DNA from: JAGQNK01 sp964573155
GTDB lineage: Bacteria; Patescibacteriota; Saccharimonadia; Saccharimonadales; JAGQNK01
DNA: 36,417 nt
Assembly (NCBI GenBank): GCA_964573155.1
Contig: CAZNIN010000004.1
Coordinates: 1 to 36,417 of the forward strand
Reading direction: 5' to 3'
Shown: piece by piece, positions 6,743 to 14,244 of the stretch
How the letters are laid out: each line of letters starts with the position of its first letter
Position numbering within the stretch: the first letter of the stretch is position 1
Notes under the pieces: generated by a model
The model's database searches: none
The model's input: only the letters and a program-made list of their open reading frames with translations
What the model was told of the DNA's origin: nothing
Made by a program: the position numbers and the translations under genes

Positions 6743-7296
6743 CCCATCCGAATTTATCTGATTCACTGCTTGGTGCGCGTAGTTTGCTCGGCTGGAAACT
6801 CGTTCATGAATCATCAGACGGCATAACGTCTGGCTATATTGTCGAAACCGAAAGTTATGACATGCACGATCCTGCCAGCCACGCTTATGGCGGACTACGT
6901 AAGCGCAACGCGGCGATGTACGAGGAGGCCGGAACTGTGTATGTGTATTTTACGTACGGCATGCATTACTGTATGAATATCGTGACAGGCAGTAAAGGTC
7001 ATGGCCAAGGAGTGCTTATTAGGGCGCTTCAGCCGTTGGAAGGTATTGAACTGATGAAAAAACGCCGCGGATTGAGTGATGAAAGACAGCTCACGAATGG
7101 GCCTGCCAAACTAGCGCAGGCGATGGGTATACATATGAGACACGGTGGTATGAAAATTGGCGCCAGTGAGCTGCGATTGGAGCCAGGTATAGAGGTGCAC
7201 GAAGTTGTACAAACGACTCGTATCGGTATCAGTAAGGCAGTGGATCAGCCATGGCGATTCTATATTGCGCATAATCCTTATGTTTCGAAACCGTAG
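6739..7296 (+). CDS. 3-methyladenine DNA glycosylase (AAG/MPG family)
   Basis: This monofunctional glycosylase removes alkylated and deaminated purines from DNA. The 185-residue protein shows the AAG fold signatures: LLGARSLLGWKLV near the start, the catalytic block GYIVETESY with Glu36 in the position of human AAG Glu125, DPASHAYGG, VYFTYGMHYCMNIV (active-site Tyr strand) and GVLIRALQPLEG, then LTNGPAKLAQAMGI. It overlaps pcm by 4 bases. Pairing of protein repair and base repair in one transcript suggests a maintenance operon, which is inference. Confidence 0.93.
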   Translation: MTHPNLSDSLLGARSLLGWKLVHESSDGITSGYIVETESYDMHDPASHAYGGLRKRNAAMYEEAGTVYVYFTYGMHYCMNIVTGSKGHGQGVLIRALQPLEGIELMKKRRGLSDERQLTNGPAKLAQAMGIHMRHGGMKIGASELRLEPGIEVHEVVQTTRIGISKAVDQPWRFYIAHNPYVSKP

Positions 7297-7300
7297 CATT

Positions 7301-7306
7301 TATAAT
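7301..7306 (+). promoter_or_regulatory. -10 box of PAP2 gene (leaderless)
   Basis: TATAAT ends 6 nt before the ATG at 7313. This supports that start over the upstream in-frame candidates inside the glycosylase gene. Confidence 0.45.
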
Positions 7307-7312
7307 CAAGGC

Positions 7313-7939
7313 ATGGTCAAGACAACAAAAACGAGCAATAAGGATAATATTCATCGCCACTATGTAGCGATGCTCCTTGTTGCGGCATTTGCTGGACTCT
7401 TAGTAATTGCCGCCACAGGAAAGATGAATGCTTGGGAAGTGGCAGTGTTCGACAGTATATATTTTATGCCCGATAGTTGGCGCTGGTTTGCGCTTCTTGC
7501 GACACAGTTCGGTAATGTATGGATTGTCATTGGCGTAGTTGGCTTACTGTTCGCAGTACGCAAAAATCCGCAATTGGCTCTGGTTGTTTTTCGCAATAGT
7601 CTTCTCACATATGGGGTTGTCGAAATTATGAAATTAGTGGCTAACCGACCTCGGCCAATGTTTCTGCTTGATGGGGTTGTCTCTCGTGAGCTGGCTGTAT
7701 ATGGCAATGGCTTTCCGTCTGGTCATACTGCACTGGCGACAGTTCTGAGCCTGACGCTGTTACCGTACTTGCCTAAGTATTTGCGTTGGGTGCCGTTCAT
7801 ATGGATAGGTCTGGTTGGCTGGTCTCGCATCTATTTGGGCGTGCATGCGCCTCTCGATATCATCGGTGGTTTCATCATCGGGGCGCTCGTTGTATTGCTA
7901 GCCGATTTGCTGCCGTGGCCCAAGCATCAAAAGCGCTAA
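7313..7939 (+). CDS. PAP2-family membrane phosphatase
   Basis: This is an integral membrane lipid phosphatase of the PAP2 type, acting on the outer face of the membrane on substrates such as undecaprenyl pyrophosphate or phosphatidate. The 208-residue form starting at 7313 has about six hydrophobic segments and all three catalytic motifs: KLVANRPRP (107-115, KX6RP), PSGH (135-138) and SRIYLGVHAPLD (171-182, SRX5HX3D). The ATG at 7313 is chosen because TATAAT lies 6 nt upstream; an upstream frame continues into the preceding gene. Which lipid it acts on cannot be told; recycling of the cell-wall lipid carrier is a reasonable guess. Confidence 0.9.
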   Translation: MVKTTKTSNKDNIHRHYVAMLLVAAFAGLLVIAATGKMNAWEVAVFDSIYFMPDSWRWFALLATQFGNVWIVIGVVGLLFAVRKNPQLALVVFRNSLLTYGVVEIMKLVANRPRPMFLLDGVVSRELAVYGNGFPSGHTALATVLSLTLLPYLPKYLRWVPFIWIGLVGWSRIYLGVHAPLDIIGGFIIGALVVLLADLLPWPKHQKR

Positions 7940-8000
7940 TGCTTGTTGAATTTTTGACGCGTGGGAGTATAGTAATACGTGGAAGTGTGAGGCTTCCATC

Positions 8001-8025
8001 GACCCTGGGTTATTCACCCGGGGTC
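8001..8025 (+). terminator. Hairpin 3' of PAP2 gene
   Basis: GACCCTGGGT (8001-8010) and ACCCGGGGTC (8016-8025) pair over 10 bp with one G-T pair and a TATTC loop. A short T stretch (8032-8035) follows a few bases later. Confidence 0.55.
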
Positions 8026-8043
8026 CATGAATTTTATGCCGTG

Positions 8044-8067
8044 ATGTCAACATGTTGACATGTTTTT
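8044..8067 (+). terminator. 18-bp perfect palindrome followed by T5
   Basis: ATGTCAACATGTTGACAT (8044-8061) is a perfect palindrome. As RNA it gives a 7-bp stem with a CATG loop, then GTTTTT. This fits a second terminator for the plus-strand PAP2 transcript, right at the 3' end of the convergent fur gene. A protein-binding role is the alternative. Confidence 0.55.
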
Positions 8068-8500
8068 ATACAGCGGTAGTTGCCTTTTGGCACTCTGCAC
8101 ATATGCCTCGTAGTTCCAAGCTATGGCTCGTTAGTTTCAATCCAAGTTCTTCTGCAAGTGTATGGATATCGGATTCAAGTTGCATATTTTCTTCAAAGGC
8201 TATAATTTTTTCGCACTGTAGACACGTTGCATGGTGATGGTGTCCAGCAAATGCTTCGCTGAGTTCTAATTTGTACTTCCAGCCAATTTGTAGACGGTTT
8301 ACAATTCCCAGTTTTTCGAACACTTCGATCGTGCGGTAGACACTTGCCCGATCCATCTTGTGCTGAACTTTGCGAATAAGTTGTCCCATGCTGAGCGCAT
8401 CACTATCGGCAAGCGCATTGAAGACGTGTTGGCGAGTTTTTGTAAGGCTGTAGCCTTCCTGTCGTAGTGCGTGCTTTAGGCTGTGCGATTCTCCATCCAT
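8066..8500 (-). CDS. Fur-family metal-responsive repressor (Fur/Zur-like)
   Basis: The 144-residue product starts at the ATG at 8500 (MDGESHSLKH); the upstream in-frame ATG would place the start inside the operator. It has the Fur winged-helix: EGYSLTKTRQHVFNAL, then the recognition region KMDRASVYRTIEVFEKLGIV, followed by the dimerisation domain with HHHH (87-90) and two CxxC pairs (Cys93/Cys96 and Cys134/Cys137) for the structural zinc. The sensed metal cannot be decided from sequence, but the divergent ZIP transporter suggests zinc or iron. TATAAT (minus strand, 8507-8512) lies 6 nt from the ATG, so the mRNA is probably leaderless. Confidence 0.93.
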   Translation of the reverse strand: MDGESHSLKHALRQEGYSLTKTRQHVFNALADSDALSMGQLIRKVQHKMDRASVYRTIEVFEKLGIVNRLQIGWKYKLELSEAFAGHHHHATCLQCEKIIAFEENMQLESDIHTLAEELGLKLTSHSLELRGICAECQKATTAV

Positions 8501-8574
8501 GGTGCAATTATAGCAAAATTGCAACAAATTTGCAATTAATCATTGGCGGAATATACTAGAATTCAGTAAAAGGA
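8501..8574. promoter_or_regulatory. Divergent fur/ZIP operator-promoter with a shared palindromic -35
   Basis: AATTGCAA (8517-8524) and TTGCAATT (8530-8537) are perfect 8-bp arms around CAAAT; a third half-site TGCAATT lies at 8503-8509. The palindromic hexamer TTGCAA (8530-8535) is a -35 in both directions: 16 nt from TATACT (8552-8557) for the ZIP gene, and 17 nt from TATAAT (minus strand, 8507-8512) for fur. The ZIP gene has an AAAGGA Shine-Dalgarno at about 8568-8574. Confidence 0.7.
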
Positions 8575-8580
8575 AACAAA

Positions 8581-9387
8581 ATGGCAACATATGTACACGT
8601 TATTTTTTTCTCGCTTGTTGGCGGCGTCTTTTCGCTCATAGGTGGGTTATTGCTGCTCGGTAGTAAAAAGGCTGCGAAAGCATTGGCGAAGTATGCAACG
8701 CCATTTGCTGCAGGTGCCCTACTGGCGGCTTCATTCTTTGATTTGTTGCCTGAATCAATGCACGCAATTGATCCTGAGGTGGCGGCGCGTTGGGTGCTGG
8801 CCGGAATCATAACTTTCTTTTTGCTGGAGCATTTCTTGCATTGGTTTCATCATCATCACGAGGAGCGTGAGGCGCATTCGCCGGCGCCACTTATCGTCAT
8901 TGGGGACTCAGTGCATAATCTGCTGGACGGTGTCGCTATCGGAGCGGCGTTTTTGATAAGCGTTCCGACAGGTATTGTAGCGGCAATTGCGGTAGCTGCT
9001 CACGAGATACCACAAGAGATAGGTGACTTTGGTCTTCTTTTGAGGTTCGGCTATTCGCGGCGGAAGGTGCTACTTATCAACGTAATTACCGCAGTCATGT
9101 CGACGCTGGGAGCGGTAGTAACATTTTGGATCGGATCCACCGTAGAGCTGCCAATAGGTGCCTTGTTGGCGATTGCTTCGGGTATGTTTATCTATATCGC
9201 AGCAAGTGATCTAATTCCTATTATCCATGCCGAGTCCAAGCGCAAAGTCGGACATCTCGCAGCAGCACTGTTACTTCTTGGCGTAGCGGTTGTAGGCCTC
9301 ACTACAAAAGTTGCGCACTCGTATGTTGATGTCGCGCACGACCATGAGCATGTTGACGCGATTCAGGAGCATCAACATGACGATTAG
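8581..9387 (+). CDS. ZIP-family divalent metal transporter
   Basis: ZIP proteins import zinc, iron or manganese across the inner membrane. The 268-residue protein has about eight hydrophobic segments. A His-rich cytosolic loop (HWFHHHHEEREAH, about 87-99) separates TM3 and TM4. TM4 carries GDSVHNLLDGVAIG (108-121) and TM5 carries AAHEIPQEIGDF (139-150), the binuclear metal site of the family. The C terminus is another His-rich tail (HDHEH...HQHDD). It is divergent from the Fur-family gene over a shared operator, so metal-dependent repression is likely. ZIP members can also export metal, so direction of transport is not certain. Confidence 0.92.
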   Translation: MATYVHVIFFSLVGGVFSLIGGLLLLGSKKAAKALAKYATPFAAGALLAASFFDLLPESMHAIDPEVAARWVLAGIITFFLLEHFLHWFHHHHEEREAHSPAPLIVIGDSVHNLLDGVAIGAAFLISVPTGIVAAIAVAAHEIPQEIGDFGLLLRFGYSRRKVLLINVITAVMSTLGAVVTFWIGSTVELPIGALLAIASGMFIYIAASDLIPIIHAESKRKVGHLAAALLLLGVAVVGLTTKVAHSYVDVAHDHEHVDAIQEHQHDD

Positions 9388-9408
9388 CTTTTAGTGGATC
9401 CAATCAGA

Positions 9409-9414
9409 TATAAT
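9409..9414 (+). promoter_or_regulatory. -10 box of rmuC (leaderless)
   Basis: TATAAT ends 7 nt before the ATG at 9422; no Shine-Dalgarno is present. Confidence 0.45.
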
Positions 9415-9421
9415 TAAGCTA

Positions 9422-10603
9422 ATGATTAGTGTAGTCATTATTTTGGGAGTGTTGAACTTGATTGGCCTCGTATACCTTGCATCACGTAAAAACGGTGCAG
9501 GGCTGGATGCCGCGCTTCGTGATGAATTCGCACGCAACCGCAAAGAATTTTCGGACGCCAACAAAGAATTGCGGATAGAGCTTACTGGCAAGGTTGAGCA
9601 GTTACGCGACAAAAATGACGAAAAACTAGAGCTTATTCGCAAAACTGTTGAGGCTCGCTTGGAATCACTACAGAAAGACAATGCTGACAAGCTAGAAAAA
9701 ATGCGCCACACCGTGGATGAGAAGTTGCAGAGTACACTCGAGAAGCGTCTGAGTGAAAGCTTCAAACATGTTAGTGAGCGGTTGGAGCAGGTACACAAAG
9801 GTCTCGGCGAAATGCAGGGTCTAGCCAGTGATGTTAGTGATTTCAAGCGCGTTCTCACGAACGTGAAAACGCGTGGAACATGGGGTGAAGTCCAGCTTGA
9901 AAATCTTCTCGAACAGATCTTTGTTCGAGACCACTACGATAAACAAGTAATGTTGAAGCCTGGTAGTAAAGATCAGGTTGATTTTTGCATCAAGCTTCCG
10001 GATAAAAGCTCTAAAACAGGTTTCATTTATCTACCAATTGACGCGAAGTTTCCGCTGGAAGACTATCAGCGGCTGGCTGCGGCTCAAGAAAAGGGTGATA
10101 TGGATGCGGTAAATGCCGCGACAAAAGCACTCATTACAAGAGTGAAGTTAGAGGCAAAGTCCATAAAAGAAAAGTATATTCAGCCGCCGAAAACCACCGA
10201 TTTTGCAGTGCTATACGTGCCGATCGAGGGCATGTATGCGGAAATTGTCCGTCAGCCAGGATTGTTCGAAGAGTTACAGAGGAATTATCGAGTTATTGTT
10301 TCTGGCCCCACGACCATTGCTGCGACACTCAGCAGCTTCCAGCTTGGCTTTAGGACGCTTGCGATTGCCGAGCAAACAAGCCAGGTATGGGAGTTGTTAA
10401 CCGGTATCAAAGGTGAGTTTGGTAAGTTTGGCGATCTCTTGGATAAAACTCGTGAGAAGCTTCTGCAGGCAACCAATACTATAGATACAGCGAGCGCCAA
10501 GAGTCGAACCATTGAGCGCAAACTCGGCAAGGTCCAGAAGCTGGCTGACAAGGCATCTGAGTCGGCAGAACAAGCAACACTAATCGAAGGAGCGACAGAG
10601 TAA
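9422..10603 (+). CDS. rmuC: RmuC-family DNA recombination protein
   Basis: RmuC limits inversions at short inverted repeats and carries a predicted PD-(D/E)XK-like nuclease domain. The 393-residue protein has an N-terminal membrane anchor (about 1-20), a long charged coiled coil (about 35-140) and the RmuC core: RGTWGEVQLENLLEQI, VDFCIKLPD, YLPIDAKFPLEDYQRL (family 'iDaKfp'), VLYVPIEGMYAEI and GPTTIAATLSSFQLG. Length is normal for the family. It is followed without a gap by the VKOR gene (TAATG overlap), so the two are translationally coupled, although no functional link is known. Confidence 0.93.
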   Translation: MISVVIILGVLNLIGLVYLASRKNGAGLDAALRDEFARNRKEFSDANKELRIELTGKVEQLRDKNDEKLELIRKTVEARLESLQKDNADKLEKMRHTVDEKLQSTLEKRLSESFKHVSERLEQVHKGLGEMQGLASDVSDFKRVLTNVKTRGTWGEVQLENLLEQIFVRDHYDKQVMLKPGSKDQVDFCIKLPDKSSKTGFIYLPIDAKFPLEDYQRLAAAQEKGDMDAVNAATKALITRVKLEAKSIKEKYIQPPKTTDFAVLYVPIEGMYAEIVRQPGLFEELQRNYRVIVSGPTTIAATLSSFQLGFRTLAIAEQTSQVWELLTGIKGEFGKFGDLLDKTREKLLQATNTIDTASAKSRTIERKLGKVQKLADKASESAEQATLIEGATE

Positions 10604-11217
10604 TGGTCCGAAAAGCAAGCATAGCGCAGCAGACAAAACTGCAAAAGTATTTCCCGTGGCTGTTGGTGGGTGGCGGCTCACTAGGGCTCCTAGCGGCTTT
10701 GGTACTGACACTCGAAAAGTTTGCGTTGCTCAAAAATCCGGAGCATGTCCTGTCATGCGATATCAATCCAATCGTTGCCTGCGGCTCGGTAATTAATACT
10801 TGGCAAGCGAGTGCCTTTGGCTTTCCGAATCCGTTGATTGGTATTTTTGGGTTTGCGGCCGTAATTGTCGTTGGCGTGAGCATGTTGGCTGGTATGCGGA
10901 TTGCCAAGGCCTGGTACTGGCGGACTTTTTGGGCGGGGACCATCTTTGGTTTCGGCTTCATTCACTGGCTGGCGTTCCAGAGTATATACCGAATCGGTGC
11001 GCTTTGTCCGTATTGCATGGTGGTATGGGCAGTAACGGTGCCGATATTTTGGTACACCACGCTATGGCTGCTACGTGAAGGATTCTTGAAGTTTCCGAAA
11101 GGCTGGGGCAAGCTAAATGATTTCATGCAGCGTAACCACCTCGGCTTGTTACTGATCTGGTACATTCTGGTATTCTTTGCGATCATGAATCGCTTTTGGT
11201 ACTTTTTTGGTTTTTGA
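10603..11217 (+). CDS. Vitamin K epoxide reductase (VKOR) family membrane protein
   Basis: Bacterial VKOR passes electrons from a DsbA-like thiol oxidase to quinone and so drives disulfide formation outside the cytoplasm. The 204-residue protein has five or so hydrophobic segments, the loop cysteine pair Cys52 and Cys60 in 'SCDINPIVACGSV', the conserved NPLIGIFGF segment and the CxxC active site CPYC (135-138) in the TM4 position next to the quinone site. No fused thioredoxin domain is present and no DsbA homologue lies nearby, so its partner must be encoded elsewhere. The start codon overlaps the rmuC stop. Confidence 0.93.
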   Translation: MVRKASIAQQTKLQKYFPWLLVGGGSLGLLAALVLTLEKFALLKNPEHVLSCDINPIVACGSVINTWQASAFGFPNPLIGIFGFAAVIVVGVSMLAGMRIAKAWYWRTFWAGTIFGFGFIHWLAFQSIYRIGALCPYCMVVWAVTVPIFWYTTLWLLREGFLKFPKGWGKLNDFMQRNHLGLLLIWYILVFFAIMNRFWYFFGF

Positions 11218-11238
11218 TTCAGTTAAAAGTGCTCCTGC

Positions 11239-11267
11239 TTGCACATGGTGACTCATTGCTATTTAAT
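11239..11267 (+). promoter_or_regulatory. Promoter TTGCAC-N17-TTTAAT
   Basis: TTGCAC (11239-11244) and TTTAAT (11262-11267) are 17 nt apart. The -10 ends 7 nt before the ATG at 11275, which predicts a leaderless mRNA. Confidence 0.5.
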
Positions 11268-11274
11268 CTTGAAT

Positions 11275-11643
11275 ATGAAAAAAGAGATCAGAGAACCAGA
11301 GTTGGCAAGGCTAGAAGAGGCAGGTATGCAAGCTGTAACATGTGCACTTCGTGCTGCGCTCGAAGTCGATGAACGCTTTGAAGTAGAGCGGCAAGAAAAT
11401 GGCAGTCGTTTGAGTTCACTTGATGTAGTGCATGTGACAGAAATAAGACCGCATTTCCAGTCTTCATCATGGGCACGCGCTTCAGCATACCTGGGGTGTA
11501 ACTCTTGTGGGCAAACCGTACAAATGCAAGAAGTGAGTGAAGACCTAGACCCAGACAACGGAATTTTTCGTCTAAAAGCACAATATCCTTTGCAGTGTCC
11601 GGCGTATACTGACGGGGCACCTATTGATATTCGGCAAAGTTAA
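11275..11643 (+). CDS. Hypothetical protein with Cys cluster
   Basis: The ATG at 11275 gives 122 residues. Upstream in-frame TTG (11239) and ATG (11245) overlap the apparent promoter and are not used. I do not recognise the family. The N-terminal half is acidic and helical (EPELARLEEAGMQAVTCALRAAL). The C-terminal half contains CNSCGQTVQM and a later single Cys in 'YPLQCPAY', which could form a small zinc knuckle, but a fourth ligand is not obvious. No signal peptide or membrane segment is visible. It is convergent with the glycosidase gene, with which it overlaps by 4 bases at the 3' ends. Confidence 0.55.
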   Translation: MKKEIREPELARLEEAGMQAVTCALRAALEVDERFEVERQENGSRLSSLDVVHVTEIRPHFQSSSWARASAYLGCNSCGQTVQMQEVSEDLDPDNGIFRLKAQYPLQCPAYTDGAPIDIRQS

Positions 11644-12971
11644 TTTTGATTTAGTAAGTCTATGATTAGGGCGGCGGTCCAAGAGAAGTTCTCGGCACCC
11701 GACGGGCTTCCGTCGAGCGGGCTGAAATATTCATAAAAACCAGATTGCTTCACCATATCGATAGTTGATTCTCGCAATGCTTCTGCGTGGTCGTCAAAGC
11801 CATAGCGCTTCAAGCCGTCAATGATAAGCCAGTTGGTGTTGACCCAGCTTGGTCCTTGCCAGTAGCGCTTCGGACTGAAGTATTCGCTGTTGATAGGCGT
11901 ACTTGGAATGGGGAAATGAGCGCCGAACTGTTGCTCATCTTCGAGTAATTTGACTAGCTGTTTGGCTCGTTCTTTGGTGATTGATCCGGCATACAGCGGC
12001 ATTAATGTTCCGATGGTTGACTGTTTGAGTAAGCGATGAGATACAAATTCTCGGGAGAAATATTGCGAAGCGTACGGGTCCCAGAGTTGCTCGAGCGCTC
12101 GTTCGGTCTTCTTTATGCTTTCGAGCAGGTCTTTGGGTAGGTCTTTGCTGATATACTTTGCAATTTCCACGAGATGCTGGTTAGCACGGATTAACATAGA
12201 GTTATATGAAATATCCTCGATTGTAAACTGAGTGCGAGTCAGTATCCGTTTGATGTCGTAGTTTTTTCGTCTCAGTCGACGCTGTGTGCTGTAAAGAGCA
12301 AGGGCATCAATCGTGTCCATGCGTTCCTCGGCGGGTATAAATTTCGTGTCGTTTCGGAAGAAATGAAATAACGCTGACAGCTTAAGCTTGTCAACGGCTT
12401 GAATCCAGAGAGGCATCTGATGATCTTTAAGTTCGTGCATCCACGGTGGGGTATTGTCGAGACCGGTCTCCCATGGATGTATAAGTAGGACGAGTCCTTC
12501 GGCATGCGGATCTCGTTCGGCATAGAGCCACTGATGAAACGCCAAAAGTGGCGCAAACGTAGTTTGGTACCAGCTGCGACGCTCTGGTTTGCTCATTTTT
12601 TCGCCAATTCTGACAATTGCTTCAGCAAGCACCGGAGGCTGGGTGATGCCGCTGGTCCGAACGTCATCCGGCGCATTGGGATTCACCCAGCTACGCCAAA
12701 TATTTGAATCACGACTTCGTTTGTCGCCGGACAGTATCATGTTCGGTAGCATGCCGTTATCCCACTGGCCCTCGAAAAGACTCAGTATTTCCATCTTTGC
12801 ACGTTCAATATTGTAGTGTCTTTGGCCGATTGCGATAAAACAGCTATCCCAAAGCCACTGATGGGGATACATGCCACTGCTCACCGGCGCGGTGTAAGCG
12901 CCTTTGTTGTTCATTTCCAAAACTAATTTGGCTGCTTCGAGCAAGTCCTGATTTTCGCCGTTTTTGTTCAT
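11640..12971 (-). CDS. GH63/MGH1-like (alpha/alpha)6 glycosidase
   Basis: The 443-residue cytoplasmic protein resembles bacterial glucosidases of the GH63 mannosylglycerate/glucosylglycerate hydrolase type. Key segments are YPHQWLWDSCFIAIG (about 35-49), LFEGQWDNGMLPNMI (65-79), HPWETGLDNTPPW (about 167-179) and, near the C terminus, YWQGPSWVNTNWLIIDGL and FSPLDGSPSGAENFSWTAAL, which give the acidic residues of such active sites. There is no signal peptide. The substrate may be a compatible solute such as glucosyl- or mannosylglycerate, or trehalose; sequence alone does not decide. TATACT lies 8 nt before its ATG. Confidence 0.82.
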   Translation of the reverse strand: MNKNGENQDLLEAAKLVLEMNNKGAYTAPVSSGMYPHQWLWDSCFIAIGQRHYNIERAKMEILSLFEGQWDNGMLPNMILSGDKRSRDSNIWRSWVNPNAPDDVRTSGITQPPVLAEAIVRIGEKMSKPERRSWYQTTFAPLLAFHQWLYAERDPHAEGLVLLIHPWETGLDNTPPWMHELKDHQMPLWIQAVDKLKLSALFHFFRNDTKFIPAEERMDTIDALALYSTQRRLRRKNYDIKRILTRTQFTIEDISYNSMLIRANQHLVEIAKYISKDLPKDLLESIKKTERALEQLWDPYASQYFSREFVSHRLLKQSTIGTLMPLYAGSITKERAKQLVKLLEDEQQFGAHFPIPSTPINSEYFSPKRYWQGPSWVNTNWLIIDGLKRYGFDDHAEALRESTIDMVKQSGFYEYFSPLDGSPSGAENFSWTAALIIDLLNQN

Positions 12972-12979
12972 TGCTAGTT

Positions 12980-12985
12980 AGTATA
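12980..12985 (-). promoter_or_regulatory. -10 box of glycosidase gene
   Basis: TATACT on the minus strand lies 8 nt upstream of the ATG at 12971, without a Shine-Dalgarno between. Confidence 0.4.
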
Positions 12986-13112
12986 GCGTATTTGTTTATG
13001 GTTATTTAAGAACATAGAAAATGCTCGTGCTTCGTATTTATCGTTTATGACGAATGGACGAAACGGGTAATTTTCATGATAGTGCACATTTTATCATTCT
13101 CAAGCCTATGAC

Positions 13113-13142
13113 TTGACAAAATAGACATAAATATGATAAAAT
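13113..13142 (+). promoter_or_regulatory. Promoter TTGACA-N18-TAAAAT (leaderless)
   Basis: A consensus -35 TTGACA (13113-13118) and TAAAAT (13137-13142) precede the ATG at 13149 by 6 nt. Confidence 0.6.
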
Positions 13143-13148
13143 AGTAAG

Positions 13149-13682
13149 ATGACCGAATTTGTGGAAGAGCCTCATTCCGAGGTCCCTCAAACTGTCTGGC
13201 AGCAGATGAAAGCGCCTCTTGGACTAGGAGCAAAAGCCATAGGGCTGTTTGCGAGTGGCGATGTACTCGAACTGCTGTCCGAATCTTATCTCGAAAGGGG
13301 CGCATATCCGGAGCCGTTTGATGTCGCTGCGCACATCGGCAATTTTAGAGAAGCAGGAATGGGGACTATGTTCGCAGGATTTTTGATTGCTATGACAACC
13401 ATGCCTCAAGAAGCATTGGCGCACAATAAATCAGACCAAAAAATTGTGAAACGAGCACGCATCGCAGCGGTGGGCGCATTTGTGGCGTCGAGTGCCGTTC
13501 AGGTTGTAGCCGAAAAGTTTGGAATAACAAATAGTCTGGTAGAGGCCAACACGCCTGATATGCTCGATGCAGCGTACGGGGCGGGGTGGTCTGCGGTAGT
13601 CGCGGCAGTTGCATATCGTACAGGTATGAAATTTATGCGACGCAACGGAATTATTGACGACCATACCCAGGCTACTGGATAG
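13149..13682 (+). CDS. Hypothetical membrane protein
   Basis: The 177-residue protein begins with an acidic soluble stretch (about 1-22) and then has about four moderately hydrophobic, Ala/Gly-rich segments near residues 24-43, 70-90, 107-125 and 140-158. The third and fourth are joined by an acidic loop 'NTPDMLDAAYGAGW', whose Asp/Gly spacing resembles small VanZ-like or DUF2809-like membrane proteins; I cannot assign it. The start is fixed by a good promoter whose -10 lies 6 nt upstream. It ends just before the convergent yajQ gene. Confidence 0.65.
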   Translation: MTEFVEEPHSEVPQTVWQQMKAPLGLGAKAIGLFASGDVLELLSESYLERGAYPEPFDVAAHIGNFREAGMGTMFAGFLIAMTTMPQEALAHNKSDQKIVKRARIAAVGAFVASSAVQVVAEKFGITNSLVEANTPDMLDAAYGAGWSAVVAAVAYRTGMKFMRRNGIIDDHTQATG

Positions 13683-13695
13683 CTCGCACAGCAGC

Positions 13696-14193
13696 TTATC
13701 GGAAGTTAGTGAAATTGAGCGGGAAGTCGAAATCATGCGAGCGGATGAGCTGCATGGCGGCTTGGAGTTCGTCTTTTTTGCCGCTTGTGACACGGACGGC
13801 GTCACCCTGAATTTGTGTTTTGACTTTTGGCATATCGTCACGCAATAGTTTGGTTATTTTTTTGGCTTTATCCTGGTCTAGGCCCTGTATGAAAGGGACC
13901 TCTTTTGTTGTTTTCAGGTTACTCGTCGTTGCATCGTGGCTAACATCCAGAACTTTTTGGTCTTGGCCACGCAATGCAATTTTTTTGCGTACAATGTCAA
14001 GGATCGCATCAATTTGATAATCACTATTGCCGGTTATTTTCAGTCCGGTCTTTTCGGTGTTGAGCCACTCTAATTCGGCGGGGGTGCCCTTGAAATCATA
14101 GCGGCTGGCGATTTCGCGCTGTGCCTGGTCGTAAACATTGTTCATCTCACTACGATCGTATTCAGAGACGATATCAAATGAAAAATTTGCCAT
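13696..14193 (-). CDS. yajQ: YajQ family nucleotide-binding protein (UPF0234)
   Basis: The 165-residue protein is full length for YajQ, a two-domain ferredoxin-like fold. Family blocks are FSFDIVSEYDRSEMNNVYDQAQREI at the start, RYDFKGTPAELEW, LDVSHDATTSN and VPFIQGLDQDKAKKITKLLRD, followed by KVKTQIQGDAVRVTSGKKDELQ. Some homologues bind cyclic di-GMP and act with transcription factors; whether this one does is unknown. TATACT (minus strand, 14201-14206) lies 7 nt from the ATG. The gene is divergent from the glycosyltransferase. Confidence 0.93.
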   Translation of the reverse strand: MANFSFDIVSEYDRSEMNNVYDQAQREIASRYDFKGTPAELEWLNTEKTGLKITGNSDYQIDAILDIVRKKIALRGQDQKVLDVSHDATTSNLKTTKEVPFIQGLDQDKAKKITKLLRDDMPKVKTQIQGDAVRVTSGKKDELQAAMQLIRSHDFDFPLNFTNFR

Positions 14194-14244
14194 AGCTACC
14201 AGTATACTTCAATCGAGCAAGAATCCCTGTGCTACCATGAAGAT
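14194..14244. promoter_or_regulatory. Divergent yajQ / glycosyltransferase promoters
   Basis: Minus strand TATACT (14201-14206) is 7 nt from the yajQ ATG. Plus strand TACCAT (14233-14238), with an upstream TG, is 6 nt from the glycosyltransferase ATG at 14245. Both predict leaderless mRNAs. Confidence 0.45.
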
